Below are positions 26,805 to 33,619 of a stretch of 64,000 nt of DNA, piece by piece (the stretch's first letter is position 1; every line of letters starts with the position of its first letter). The stretch is from Longitalea luteola (GTDB lineage: Bacteria; Bacteroidota; Bacteroidia; Chitinophagales; Chitinophagaceae). Below the pieces are notes generated by a model that saw only the letters and a list, made by a program, of their open reading frames with translations, searched no databases and had not been told where the DNA came from. The position numbers were made by a program, and so were the translations under genes. The stretch lies in contig NZ_JAFIQX010000004.1 of the NCBI RefSeq assembly GCF_017356035.1, positions 589,215 to 653,214 on the forward strand, given 5' to 3'.

Positions 26805-27572
26805 TTAACTCTCCCCATACATTTTCCTGATGCTGTCGGTAAAGAGGGTGTACATTACTTTCAGTGAAGGATGCGTTTGTAACAGCTCGAGGTGTTTTTG
26901 AATGGTGGCCTGGTCGTTGCGAATGGCCGGACCCGTTTGTACAGCAGCCGGCTCATGTTCATGTAACCGGTCGGCTACCGCAGTGATCAGGGGCAACAAC
27001 ATGGTAAAATCAACCTGTTCCTGCAAACAATAGGCTTTTGCCAGGGCATATAAATGATTCGTGAAATTGCTTACCATGACGGCTGCAAGATGCAGTTTCA
27101 ACCGCTGTTCGTCATTGGCCTGCTGCACCTGGTTCGAAACAGTGCCGGCAAATTCAGTGATCAGGGTAAGATCATCCTCCGTATTGCCATCAACCAGGAA
27201 GGGGATATCGGGCAGTTCATTCAGTTCGCTGCGCAGGCTTTGCAGCGGATACAAAACGCCATAGTTTTTACTGCAGGAACTCAAGACGTCTTTTGATACC
27301 GCCCCGGCTGTATGTACAACCAATTTATTATTTACCTGTAGTTCTGCAGCAACAGCAGCAATGGCGGAATCACTTACGGCTATTACATACAGATCGGCTG
27401 ATGGATCGGTGTGTTTCAGATCATGGGTAAAGGAAGCTGAAAGCATATCGGCCAGTTCCTCAGCGTGCAATCGATCTCTGCCATACACCTGTATGATCTC
27501 GTGCTCTGCCGCTAAAAATCTTTTTCCCAATATGGTGGCAACGTTTCCTGTACCGATTATTACTATTCTCAA
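26805..27572 (-). CDS. Rossmann plus DUF2520 domain protein
   Basis: A 255-residue two-domain protein: an N-terminal NADP-binding Rossmann fold (IIGTGNVATILG at residues 5-16, YVIAVSDSAI, VVHTAGAVS) and a C-terminal helical DUF2520 domain (LAAVMVSNFTNHLYALA; GPAIRNDQATIQKHLELL). The architecture resembles F420/NADP oxidoreductases and 6-phosphogluconate dehydrogenase-like enzymes; the substrate is unknown. It is probably transcribed independently of pcm upstream, from which it is separated by 139 bases of repeat words. Confidence 0.85.
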   Translation of the reverse strand: MRIVIIGTGNVATILGKRFLAAEHEIIQVYGRDRLHAEELADMLSASFTHDLKHTDPSADLYVIAVSDSAIAAVAAELQVNNKLVVHTAGAVSKDVLSSCSKNYGVLYPLQSLRSELNELPDIPFLVDGNTEDDLTLITEFAGTVSNQVQQANDEQRLKLHLAAVMVSNFTNHLYALAKAYCLQEQVDFTMLLPLITAVADRLHEHEPAAVQTGPAIRNDQATIQKHLELLQTHPSLKVMYTLFTDSIRKMYGES

Positions 27573-27589
27573 TGCTTTGTTTTACGTTT

Positions 27590-27711
27590 TTGTTCTTGAT
27601 GCTGAACTGCAGTTGCCAGTCACCGGTTACCAGTGTCAGATTCCAGGGCTTATGCCCGTTGTTTACATTATTACATTATCACATCATCACATTATCACAT
27701 TGCCACGTGGA
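27590..27711. repeat. Word repeats between DUF2520 and pcm genes
   Basis: Two word families are juxtaposed: CCAGTCACCGGTTACCAGTG and TTACATTATCACATCATCACATTATCACATTG. The latter repeats the ATTATCACATTATC word of the palindrome at 2735-2825. Confidence 0.55.
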
Positions 27712-28368
27712 TCATTGGTTCTTCCCTTCTACCATGGGCACAAACGAAAAATTATCAAAATACTCTTCCGTTATGCTTCCATCGCGTTGTTTCGTAATGC
27801 GTAACATACGTTGAATATGCCCCTCGCCTACCGGTATCACCATTTTACCACCCACTTTTAACTGATCTATTAATTTAGGCGGAATATACGGCGCTGCTGC
27901 AGTAACGATCACCTTGTCGAATGGTGCATAAGTGGGCAGGCCTTCATAGCCGTCACCGTAAAAATATTTGATGTTGGGGTATTTACTTCTCAGGATAAAA
28001 CCACGGTGTTCTTCAAACAGTTTTTTCTGCCGCTCTATAGTATATACCTGTGCGTTCATTTCGCCCAGAATGATGGCCTGGTAACCGCTGCCGGTACCAA
28101 TCTCCAGCACTTTTTCGTAAGGCTTTATTTCGAGCAACTGGGTTTGATAAGCAACAGTGTAAGGTTGAGAAATGGTTTGTCCCTCAGCAATGGGAAACGC
28201 CCGGTCTTCATAGGCAACGCGGTCTAAAGCTGAATCCAGAAAGTAATGCCGGGGAACCTGTAGAATGGCTGTTAGCACCCGCTCATCGGTAATGCCTTTC
28301 TGCTTTAATTGGTCAACCAGTTGTTTACGCAGCCCTTTATGCCGGTAGGTGTCTTCAAACGTTCTCAT
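27712..28368 (-). CDS. pcm: Protein-L-isoaspartate O-methyltransferase
   Basis: A 218-residue AdoMet-dependent repair methyltransferase. The AdoMet-binding motif is VLEIGTGSGYQAIIL at about residues 78-92, preceded by the family segment EGQTISQPYTVA and followed by VTAAAPYIPPKLIDQLKVGG. It methylates isoaspartyl residues in damaged proteins. ATG at 28368 was chosen over an in-frame GTG three codons upstream. A TATCTTTG element (minus strand, 28377-28384) lies just before the start. Confidence 0.92.
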   Translation of the reverse strand: MRTFEDTYRHKGLRKQLVDQLKQKGITDERVLTAILQVPRHYFLDSALDRVAYEDRAFPIAEGQTISQPYTVAYQTQLLEIKPYEKVLEIGTGSGYQAIILGEMNAQVYTIERQKKLFEEHRGFILRSKYPNIKYFYGDGYEGLPTYAPFDKVIVTAAAPYIPPKLIDQLKVGGKMVIPVGEGHIQRMLRITKQRDGSITEEYFDNFSFVPMVEGKNQ

Positions 28369-28439
28369 AAACGGCACAAAGATAGTTCAATTGTGGTTAG
28401 CTCGGGCCTTCTGTTTAAGATGAAAATGAACTGGTTATA

Positions 28440-28500
28440 GTTTGTGTTACCAGTCACCGGGTTCCGGTTTCCAGGCATCCGGCGACTGGTAACTGGTAAT
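28440..28500. repeat. Inverted CCAGTCACCGG/CCGGCGACTGG words
   Basis: GTTACCAGTCACCGGGTTCCGG and CATCCGGCGACTGGTAACTGG form an imperfect hairpin at the end of the aldo/keto reductase gene, in the same CCGGTTACC family. Confidence 0.55.
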
Positions 28501-29394
28501 TTATAATTCTCCCCGTGAAGCTGCATACAGCTCATACCAATCCTGGTGATCGAGGTCAATGGTAAAGGCATTGGCAATATTGCGGATGCGTTGCTCACTA
28601 ATGGTTCCAACTAATGGCAGCGCGCCCAATTTAACCAGCCAGGCAACGGCTAAGGACTCTATATCAGCATTGTATTTTTTGCCGATCGTTTCCAGTCTCG
28701 AACGCACTTTTACGGCCTGCGCGTCGGTGCCATTGGCAATGCGGCCTGCAGCGAGGGGTGCTGAAGCGAGCGGACGCATATACCGCTGTTTGATATAATC
28801 GAGCTGCCCATTGTCGAGCGCCGATGTGTTCAGCAGGTTCAGTTCAATATGATTGGTTACAATAGGCGTTTTTAACAACGAAGCCAGTAACTGGTGTTGA
28901 AACACGGTGAAATTGACTACCCCAACGTTCTTCACCTTACCCGAATCTTTCAGGCGTTGCAATGCCAGTGCAGTTTCTTCCACGTTCGACAGCGGATCGA
29001 GGTGATTGAGCAGAAAGATATCGATGTAATCGGTTTTCAGTTTCCGCAGGGAATTGTCTACACTTTTAAGTATATGATCTTTGGAAGTGTTATAATGGTT
29101 GATGCGCACGCCAGGCAGGCCGGCATGTGGGGTAACCAGTCCACATTTGGAAAATAAAACAATATCTTCTCTTTTGAACGATTTGCGGCTGATCAGTTTG
29201 CCAAACAGTTCCTCGCACTGGTAGTCGCCGTAAATATCAGCATGATCAAAGGTATTAATCCCCAGTTCCAGACAGAGATTAACGATCTTTTCCATGGTGT
29301 CGGCAGCATCGTTCTTTACTTCATTCCATCTGTAAAAACCATAAATGGCCGGTGATACTTTAGGGCCCGAATCACTGAGATAAATTTTTTGCAT
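28501..29394 (-). CDS. Aldo/keto reductase
   Basis: A 297-residue TIM-barrel oxidoreductase of the YdhF type. The catalytic tetrad is visible: Asp and Tyr in INTFDHADIYGDY (about residues 46-58), Lys in IVLFSKCG and His in IFLLNHLDPL. NADPH-binding elements near the C-terminus include ALPLVGTISEQRI. It reduces carbonyl compounds; the substrate is not predictable. ATG at 29394 is preferred to 29448, since it gives the usual QKIYLSDSG start. Confidence 0.88.
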   Translation of the reverse strand: MQKIYLSDSGPKVSPAIYGFYRWNEVKNDAADTMEKIVNLCLELGINTFDHADIYGDYQCEELFGKLISRKSFKREDIVLFSKCGLVTPHAGLPGVRINHYNTSKDHILKSVDNSLRKLKTDYIDIFLLNHLDPLSNVEETALALQRLKDSGKVKNVGVVNFTVFQHQLLASLLKTPIVTNHIELNLLNTSALDNGQLDYIKQRYMRPLASAPLAAGRIANGTDAQAVKVRSRLETIGKKYNADIESLAVAWLVKLGALPLVGTISEQRIRNIANAFTIDLDHQDWYELYAASRGEL

Positions 29395-29634
29395 GCAGCT
29401 TACTGTTTTCTGTTTTACAATAATCGGGATTAAATTAATACAATACAAACTTTAGCCTTCACAAGTTTGTGCCATTCAATCTGCTGCCTGCAAATGGGGA
29501 AATGGCAAAAAAGGAAGTTTTTTTGTTAATAAGTAGCAGGAGCGCTTATTTTGTGTCCTTTACAAAAATCAATAAAACACCTCTATTTTGCCCATTATTC
29601 CGGTCAATCTGTATATCCGTTAAAAAACAACTCA

Positions 29635-30351
29635 ATGAAATTATTTCTTATCAGATACACCAAGATCGCATTCCTCAGGCTGCGATTGCATGTTATTTTC
29701 AATATTTTCTCCAGCCTGTTATCAAACCTGTATCACCTGACAAAATTATCTGCGTGGGCAAGCAGGAACAGAAAGATCGGATATAATGATTTTCCCTGCA
29801 AATGGGATTATGAGAAAAGATATGGTCTTTATAAATGGGTAATTGAAAAAGAGAACCTTCAACAGCAGCCTATTAACTACCTGGAATTCGGAGTTGCTCA
29901 GGGGCATTCCTTCAAATGGTTCTTACAGCAAAATACGCTTGTTGAAAGCCGTTTTTATGGATTTGATACGTTTACCGGGTTACCCGAAGATTATGGTCCG
30001 TACAAAAAAGGACATTTCGATAACAAGAACGAAGTACCTGTGATCAACGATTCAAGAGGGAAATTTTTTCAGGGCTTGTTTCAACAGACTGTTCCTGGCT
30101 TTTTGAAAGAATTAAACAATAATAACAGGAATGTTATTATGCTGGATGCAGATCTATATTCCGCTACTCTGTATGTGCTGAGCACCCTGGCGCCTTTTCT
30201 GAAAAAGGGAGATATCGTTTTCTTTGATGAATTTGCTGTACCAACGCACGAATTCAAAGCATATTTTGATTTTGTACAGTCATACTATACCAATCTCGAA
30301 CTTATAGGCGCCGCGAATAATTATTATTTTACAGCATTCAGGGTCAATTAA
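29635..30351 (+). CDS. TylF/MycF-like class I methyltransferase
   Basis: A 238-residue protein. The first ~45 residues are hydrophobic or basic, then comes a Rossmann methyltransferase: INYLEFGVAQGHSF (AdoMet motif I), YGFDTFTGLPEDYG, the metal-binding MLDADLYSAT and GDIVFFDEFAVP. This order matches the TylF (macrocin O-methyltransferase) family, whose bacterial members methylate sugars on glycans or natural products. No biosynthetic cluster surrounds it. A longer frame from 29551 has a poor start; ATG at 29635 is preferred. Confidence 0.8.
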   Translation: MKLFLIRYTKIAFLRLRLHVIFNIFSSLLSNLYHLTKLSAWASRNRKIGYNDFPCKWDYEKRYGLYKWVIEKENLQQQPINYLEFGVAQGHSFKWFLQQNTLVESRFYGFDTFTGLPEDYGPYKKGHFDNKNEVPVINDSRGKFFQGLFQQTVPGFLKELNNNNRNVIMLDADLYSATLYVLSTLAPFLKKGDIVFFDEFAVPTHEFKAYFDFVQSYYTNLELIGAANNYYFTAFRVN

Positions 30352-30370
30352 TGTAACCGAAATATTTATG

Positions 30371-30411
30371 AAGAGGCCGTCTCAAACAATAATTTTGAGA
30401 CGGCCTCTTTT
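30371..30411. terminator. Strong bidirectional intrinsic terminator
   Basis: AAGAGGCCGTCTCAAA and TTTTGAGACGGCCTCTTTT form a 15-16 base stem with a short loop, with T-runs on both sides. It separates the convergent methyltransferase and MFS genes. Confidence 0.9.
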
Positions 30412-30513
30412 ATTGAGAACCTGTCTTATAAGGTTTTATAAACTACTTCCATAAACGTACATGACCGGCCGATACCTGTGCAGTCATTTAATTCTAAGCC
30501 GGTTCAAACCCCT

Positions 30514-31731
30514 TTAAACGCCCAGGAAACTCTCTTCGGGGATAACATCTTCCTCAACTATGTCATTGGCTGAAGCAGTTGCAGGTTCGCTTACCTGCTC
30601 CCGTTTCTTAACGAACACATAGGTGAGCGCCAGCGCTACCAGTAATAACAGGATGCTGATCCAGATCACCTGGTGAATGCCGAACTGCGTAATGACGATG
30701 CCGCCGAGGAAAGTGCCGAGGGTTACGCCTGCATTCCCAAACGACACCATCAAACTGGCTGCCAGTTCAGGCGCTTCCGGCGCTTCTGACGTTGAGCGGG
30801 TTTGACCGATCAAAAACCCGCCGGTATGAATGAAACCCCAGATACCCACGATGGCGGTCATGGGAATAAATAAACCGCCGAAAACATAGGCCAGTATATG
30901 CACCCCGATCAGTGACAACAAAAAGAACCGGGTGGTCAACAATACGTTTTTGCTTAATGCCAGTCCGGTGACCCAGTTACCGGCAATACCGGTGGCGCCG
31001 AATAACAACAGCATAATGCTGATCTGGGTCCCATTCATCCTGCTGATCTTACCCAGGTATTCGGCCAGGTAACTATAGGTGGCGAAAATGCCGGCGATCA
31101 TGATCATGGTTGCCACCAGGTTCACCCACATTTGCCCTTTACGTAAAATTACCAGCTGGCTTTTGATCGATTGTTTTTCTGTAACGGGCATGGATGGTAC
31201 AAAAGCTGCCAGCGCTGCAAAAGCAATCAGGTTTATAACGCCCGATACGATGAAGGCTGCTTGCCAGTTGATCAACTCAGCTACATAAGTGGTAAGAGGC
31301 ACGCCGAGTACGGTGGCTATACTTAAACCTGCCAGCACCACTGACACCGCTTTGGGTGCATCTTTTGGTTCTACCTGTTTAGACGCTGCCACTGTTGCCA
31401 CCGCCCAGAATACCGGGTGCAGAAAGGCCGGCAGTATACGGGCGATCATCAATACCGTAAAATTGGGCGCTACAGCCGACAGGATATTCGACAACACAAA
31501 TGTGAAGAGCACCAGGCTCATCATCCATTTTCTGTTAAATCTGGATGTTAACAACACACCAAAGGGACCCGTTAAGGCAATGGTCAATGCAAACCCGCTC
31601 AATAGCCAGCCGGCTGTGTCGATGGAAACGTTAAAGTGTTTGGCAATGGCGGGCATAATGCCGATGATGCCGAATTCGGTAGTGATAATGCCGAAAGCGC
31701 CCAGGGCCATAATGTAAATAGACTTCTTCAT
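30514..31731 (-). CDS. MFS efflux transporter (AraJ/YdhP type)
   Basis: A 405-residue, 12-span major facilitator protein of the drug:H+ antiporter-1 group. Early segments LGAFGIITTEFGIIGIMPAIA and the loop FGVLLTSRFNRKWMM (motif A) are typical of arabinose/IPTG or chloramphenicol-type exporters. The extreme C-terminus is acidic. ATG at 31731 is preferred over 31743, because the predicted ArsR operator (31742-31757) would overlap the latter. It lies 102 bases downstream of an arsR-type gene and shares its operator, so its substrate is likely the inducer of that repressor. Confidence 0.88.
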   Translation of the reverse strand: MKKSIYIMALGAFGIITTEFGIIGIMPAIAKHFNVSIDTAGWLLSGFALTIALTGPFGVLLTSRFNRKWMMSLVLFTFVLSNILSAVAPNFTVLMIARILPAFLHPVFWAVATVAASKQVEPKDAPKAVSVVLAGLSIATVLGVPLTTYVAELINWQAAFIVSGVINLIAFAALAAFVPSMPVTEKQSIKSQLVILRKGQMWVNLVATMIMIAGIFATYSYLAEYLGKISRMNGTQISIMLLLFGATGIAGNWVTGLALSKNVLLTTRFFLLSLIGVHILAYVFGGLFIPMTAIVGIWGFIHTGGFLIGQTRSTSEAPEAPELAASLMVSFGNAGVTLGTFLGGIVITQFGIHQVIWISILLLLVALALTYVFVKKREQVSEPATASANDIVEEDVIPEESFLGV

Positions 31732-31741
31732 AAATTTAAAC

Positions 31742-31757
31742 ATTCAAATGTTTCGAT
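31742..31757. promoter_or_regulatory. Predicted ArsR operator upstream of the MFS gene
   Basis: ATTCAAATGTTTCGAT resembles the palindrome at 32152-32167 (the surrounding 19 bases agree at 15 positions). It sits ten bases upstream of the preferred MFS start, so the repressor probably controls both genes. Confidence 0.55.
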
Positions 31758-31833
31758 ATATTAGTCAATAGTGATCCTGTAGCAAGCCGGTTATGGTTTG
31801 CCAACCTTCATTCATTAAAAATTATTGTTAACG

Positions 31834-32109
31834 CTACCCTTCCAGGGAGCTTAAAAAGGCAATGTACTCGTTGAGCACTGGTTTGTTCAGCACGTATTTG
31901 AGGTTGCGGCCTTCTTTTTCAGGCAGCAAGAGATCTGCATCTACGAGTTGTTTCAGGTGGTGTGATATAGATGGCTGGGCAAGGTCCAGCATGTCATGTA
32001 TTTCTGCACAGTATAAACATTCCCGCCTTTTCCTGAACTGTTGCAGGATCTGGATGCGGCTGGGATCGCTTATCGCCCGGGAAATCTTCTCTATTTTTTT
32101 ACTATCCAT
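31834..32109 (-). CDS. ArsR-family winged-helix repressor
   Basis: A 91-residue winged-helix protein: AISDPSRIQILQQF, then a Cys-rich helix (RRECLYCAEI) and the recognition helix AQPSISHHLKQLVDADLL, ending in a wing (EGRNLKYVL). The two cysteines in CLYC lie where thiol- or arsenite-sensing ArsR members place their ligands. It is likely to repress itself and the adjacent MFS exporter. ATG at 32109 (MDSKKIEK) is preferred over 32121. Confidence 0.88.
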   Translation of the reverse strand: MDSKKIEKISRAISDPSRIQILQQFRKRRECLYCAEIHDMLDLAQPSISHHLKQLVDADLLLPEKEGRNLKYVLNKPVLNEYIAFLSSLEG

Positions 32110-32134
32110 ACTAGCTCCCAATTGAATTGCGGGA

Positions 32135-32142
32135 CAAATATA
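32135..32142 (-). promoter_or_regulatory. -7 element of the arsR promoter
   Basis: TATATTTG on the minus strand matches TAnnTTTG, 25 bases upstream of the arsR start. The predicted operator lies immediately upstream over the -33 region, a repressing position. Confidence 0.55.
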
Positions 32143-32151
32143 AATAGATAC

Positions 32152-32167
32152 ATCTAAATATTTCGAT
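32152..32167. promoter_or_regulatory. Predicted ArsR operator in its own promoter
   Basis: ATCTAAATATTTCGAT is a palindrome with one mismatched pair. A near-copy precedes the MFS gene. Confidence 0.6.
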
Positions 32168-32552
32168 GTTTTTTTTTAGGGGAAGAAGATTTTAACAAAA
32201 AAGGCGCAAGGCTAAAGGCGCAAGGCTGAAGCCTAAAGGCTGAAGGCTGAAGGCGAAAGGCTAAAGGCTGAAGGCGCAAGGCTGAAGGCGCAAACGCTTC
32301 CCGGCTTAGGAAGTTGGGGTATAGATTATTATGAACCGTGCGTTGCTCCCCCTTTAGGGGGCCGGGGGGTGTCTGGGGGGCTGGGGGTAAAAATGAAGCC
32401 ACCGCTGCATATACAGGATGGCTCATTCCCCTCCGGGTTTCCTGTCAGAAGGCGCAGGTAGCTGCCTTAACCACAGCAGCATAATCCCTCTTCCCGAAAA
32501 ACCCATGGTATGAAGCAGAGCCTTAACAACATAATGTGTTGATACCACATTT
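32168..32552. repeat. GGCTGAAGGCGCAAGG word array and G-quadruplex-type sequence
   Basis: From about 32200 to 32292 the words AAGGCTGAAGGCGCAAGGC are reiterated irregularly. The palindrome CCCCCTTTAGGGGG follows at 32348-32361, running into four G-tracts (32357-32361, 32364-32369, 32375-32380, 32383-32387) with loops of 2, 5 and 2 bases, a canonical G-quadruplex motif on the plus strand. No gene is present. Confidence 0.75.
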
Positions 32553-32825
32553 CTACTGCCTGTTCTTTTTGTCGTTCAGATATTGCGTGAACACTATATG
32601 ATTGATCTTGTGATAATCTACATCGAACAGGGTACTGATGCTAAAGATCTCGTGTACGGTAAGATCGTCTACGTTGGTGACCAGGCGGGTCATTCTTGGA
32701 TTATTAGTGCGAAGGTGTCTACCGAGTAAGCTCTTTGGGATGTAATGGAATATTTCTTTAAACTCTTTTATATGTCCGGTCTCGATCATGAACTTTATAC
32801 TTTCATATCGTTTATCCATGCTCAT
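32553..32825 (-). CDS. Small protein, paralogue of the next gene (unknown; XRE-like fold possible)
   Basis: A 90-residue protein that aligns along its length with the neighbour at 32966-33250: the shared pattern is R-Y-x-I-x-x-x-I-E-x-G, IFHYIPKS, a conserved L-x-T-N-N-x-R-x-T-R-L, then a helix leading to D-V/T-D. The all-helical pattern with a central K-S...T-N-N-R would suit a helix-turn-helix DNA-binding protein, but no family is recognised. The local DNA is AT-rich. The first or third codon could be the start (two ATGs). Confidence 0.6.
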   Translation of the reverse strand: MSMDKRYESIKFMIETGHIKEFKEIFHYIPKSLLGRHLRTNNPRMTRLVTNVDDLTVHEIFSISTLFDVDYHKINHIVFTQYLNDKKNRQ

Positions 32826-32965
32826 TATTCAAATAAAAGAAGAATACACGATTAAATATCAAAAATCAACAATTCGTCTTTTAATTCTTCACTTCGAGCA
32901 AACAGATATTTCGTTTTGTATTTTTTTTGTTTCAAATGAATTAACAAACCGGGCTATGCGAATTG

Positions 32966-33250
32966 TTACCTTCCCGAACGCTTACCCGATCTGCTCCTTT
33001 TATGCTCATCCTGTAAAGCCATATTCACCAGCACTTTTGTATCAACACCTATTGCCCTTGCTATCTTCGACAGCTCTATTAATTTAAATTCGAGCGGCTC
33101 GTTAATAAGCCGGGTGAACCGGTTATTGTTTGTTTTCAATTCATGGCTCACGACCGACTTGGGTATATAGTCGAAGATCTGGGAGATCGAGGTGATCTCT
33201 CCTTTTTCAATAAAAAGCCGGGCAATATTGTAGCGCGGATCTTTGATCAT
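32966..33250 (-). CDS. Small protein, paralogue of the previous gene
   Basis: A 94-residue protein sharing the pattern R-Y-N-I-A-R-L-F-I-E-K-G, IFDYIPKSVV, LKTNNNRFTRLI and a C-terminal IGVDTKVLVNMA with its neighbour, then a basic tail (KRSRSGKRSGR). The basic tail and helix pattern favour nucleic-acid binding. The pair probably arose by tandem duplication with strong divergence. The gene is divergent from the histidine kinase gene. Confidence 0.6.
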   Translation of the reverse strand: MIKDPRYNIARLFIEKGEITSISQIFDYIPKSVVSHELKTNNNRFTRLINEPLEFKLIELSKIARAIGVDTKVLVNMALQDEHKRSRSGKRSGR

Positions 33251-33619
33251 GTGATCAAAGAAAATAATATTGTTTCAAACTAAAGCAGGAAAGGATAGAT
33301 GAGTATCAAGAAAGTACGACCTGTATTTTTTATTACTATTTCCGGCAACATTTTAATACATTCTGTACTTTTTGCAGACTGGATAAATTATTCAGGCTGA
33401 AATGCATAGATCAGGTGTGGCGCAGTTTAAACCGCGCCACAGCTTTCTTATAATTATTTTTTCTGATAAACCCGCACATAAGACCACTTCAAACCGCGCC
33501 GAAAAGTGGTGTTAGCCCCAACACATGTAGAAAGTTATATTGAAAATCAAGTGTCAAAATCCCGAAATCTCTAAATCTCGAAATCCCAAAATCCAAAAAT
33601 CTCTTACTATTTTTATTGA
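33251..33619. promoter_or_regulatory. Divergent gap with a 26-bp palindrome, alternative hairpin and word repeats
   Basis: TGTGGCGCAGTTT (33416-33428) is followed directly by its near-perfect complement (33429-33441, one mismatch), then GCTTTCTTATAATTATTTTTT. A second hairpin ACCACTT/AAGTGGT (33483-33489, 33504-33510) exposes AAACCGCGCC (33491-33500) in its loop, a copy of the first palindrome's right arm. AAATCCCGAAATCTC words fill 33545-33605. This could be an attenuator-like leader for the kinase gene. Confidence 0.5.

Noticed and set aside
29469..29786. A 105-codon plus-strand frame before the TylF-like gene
   Set aside because: Overlaps the methyltransferase N-terminus in another frame and has no recognisable features.
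31742..31743. Upstream ATG for the MFS transporter
   Set aside because: It would place the start codon inside the predicted operator; the next ATG four codons later gives the normal N-terminus.
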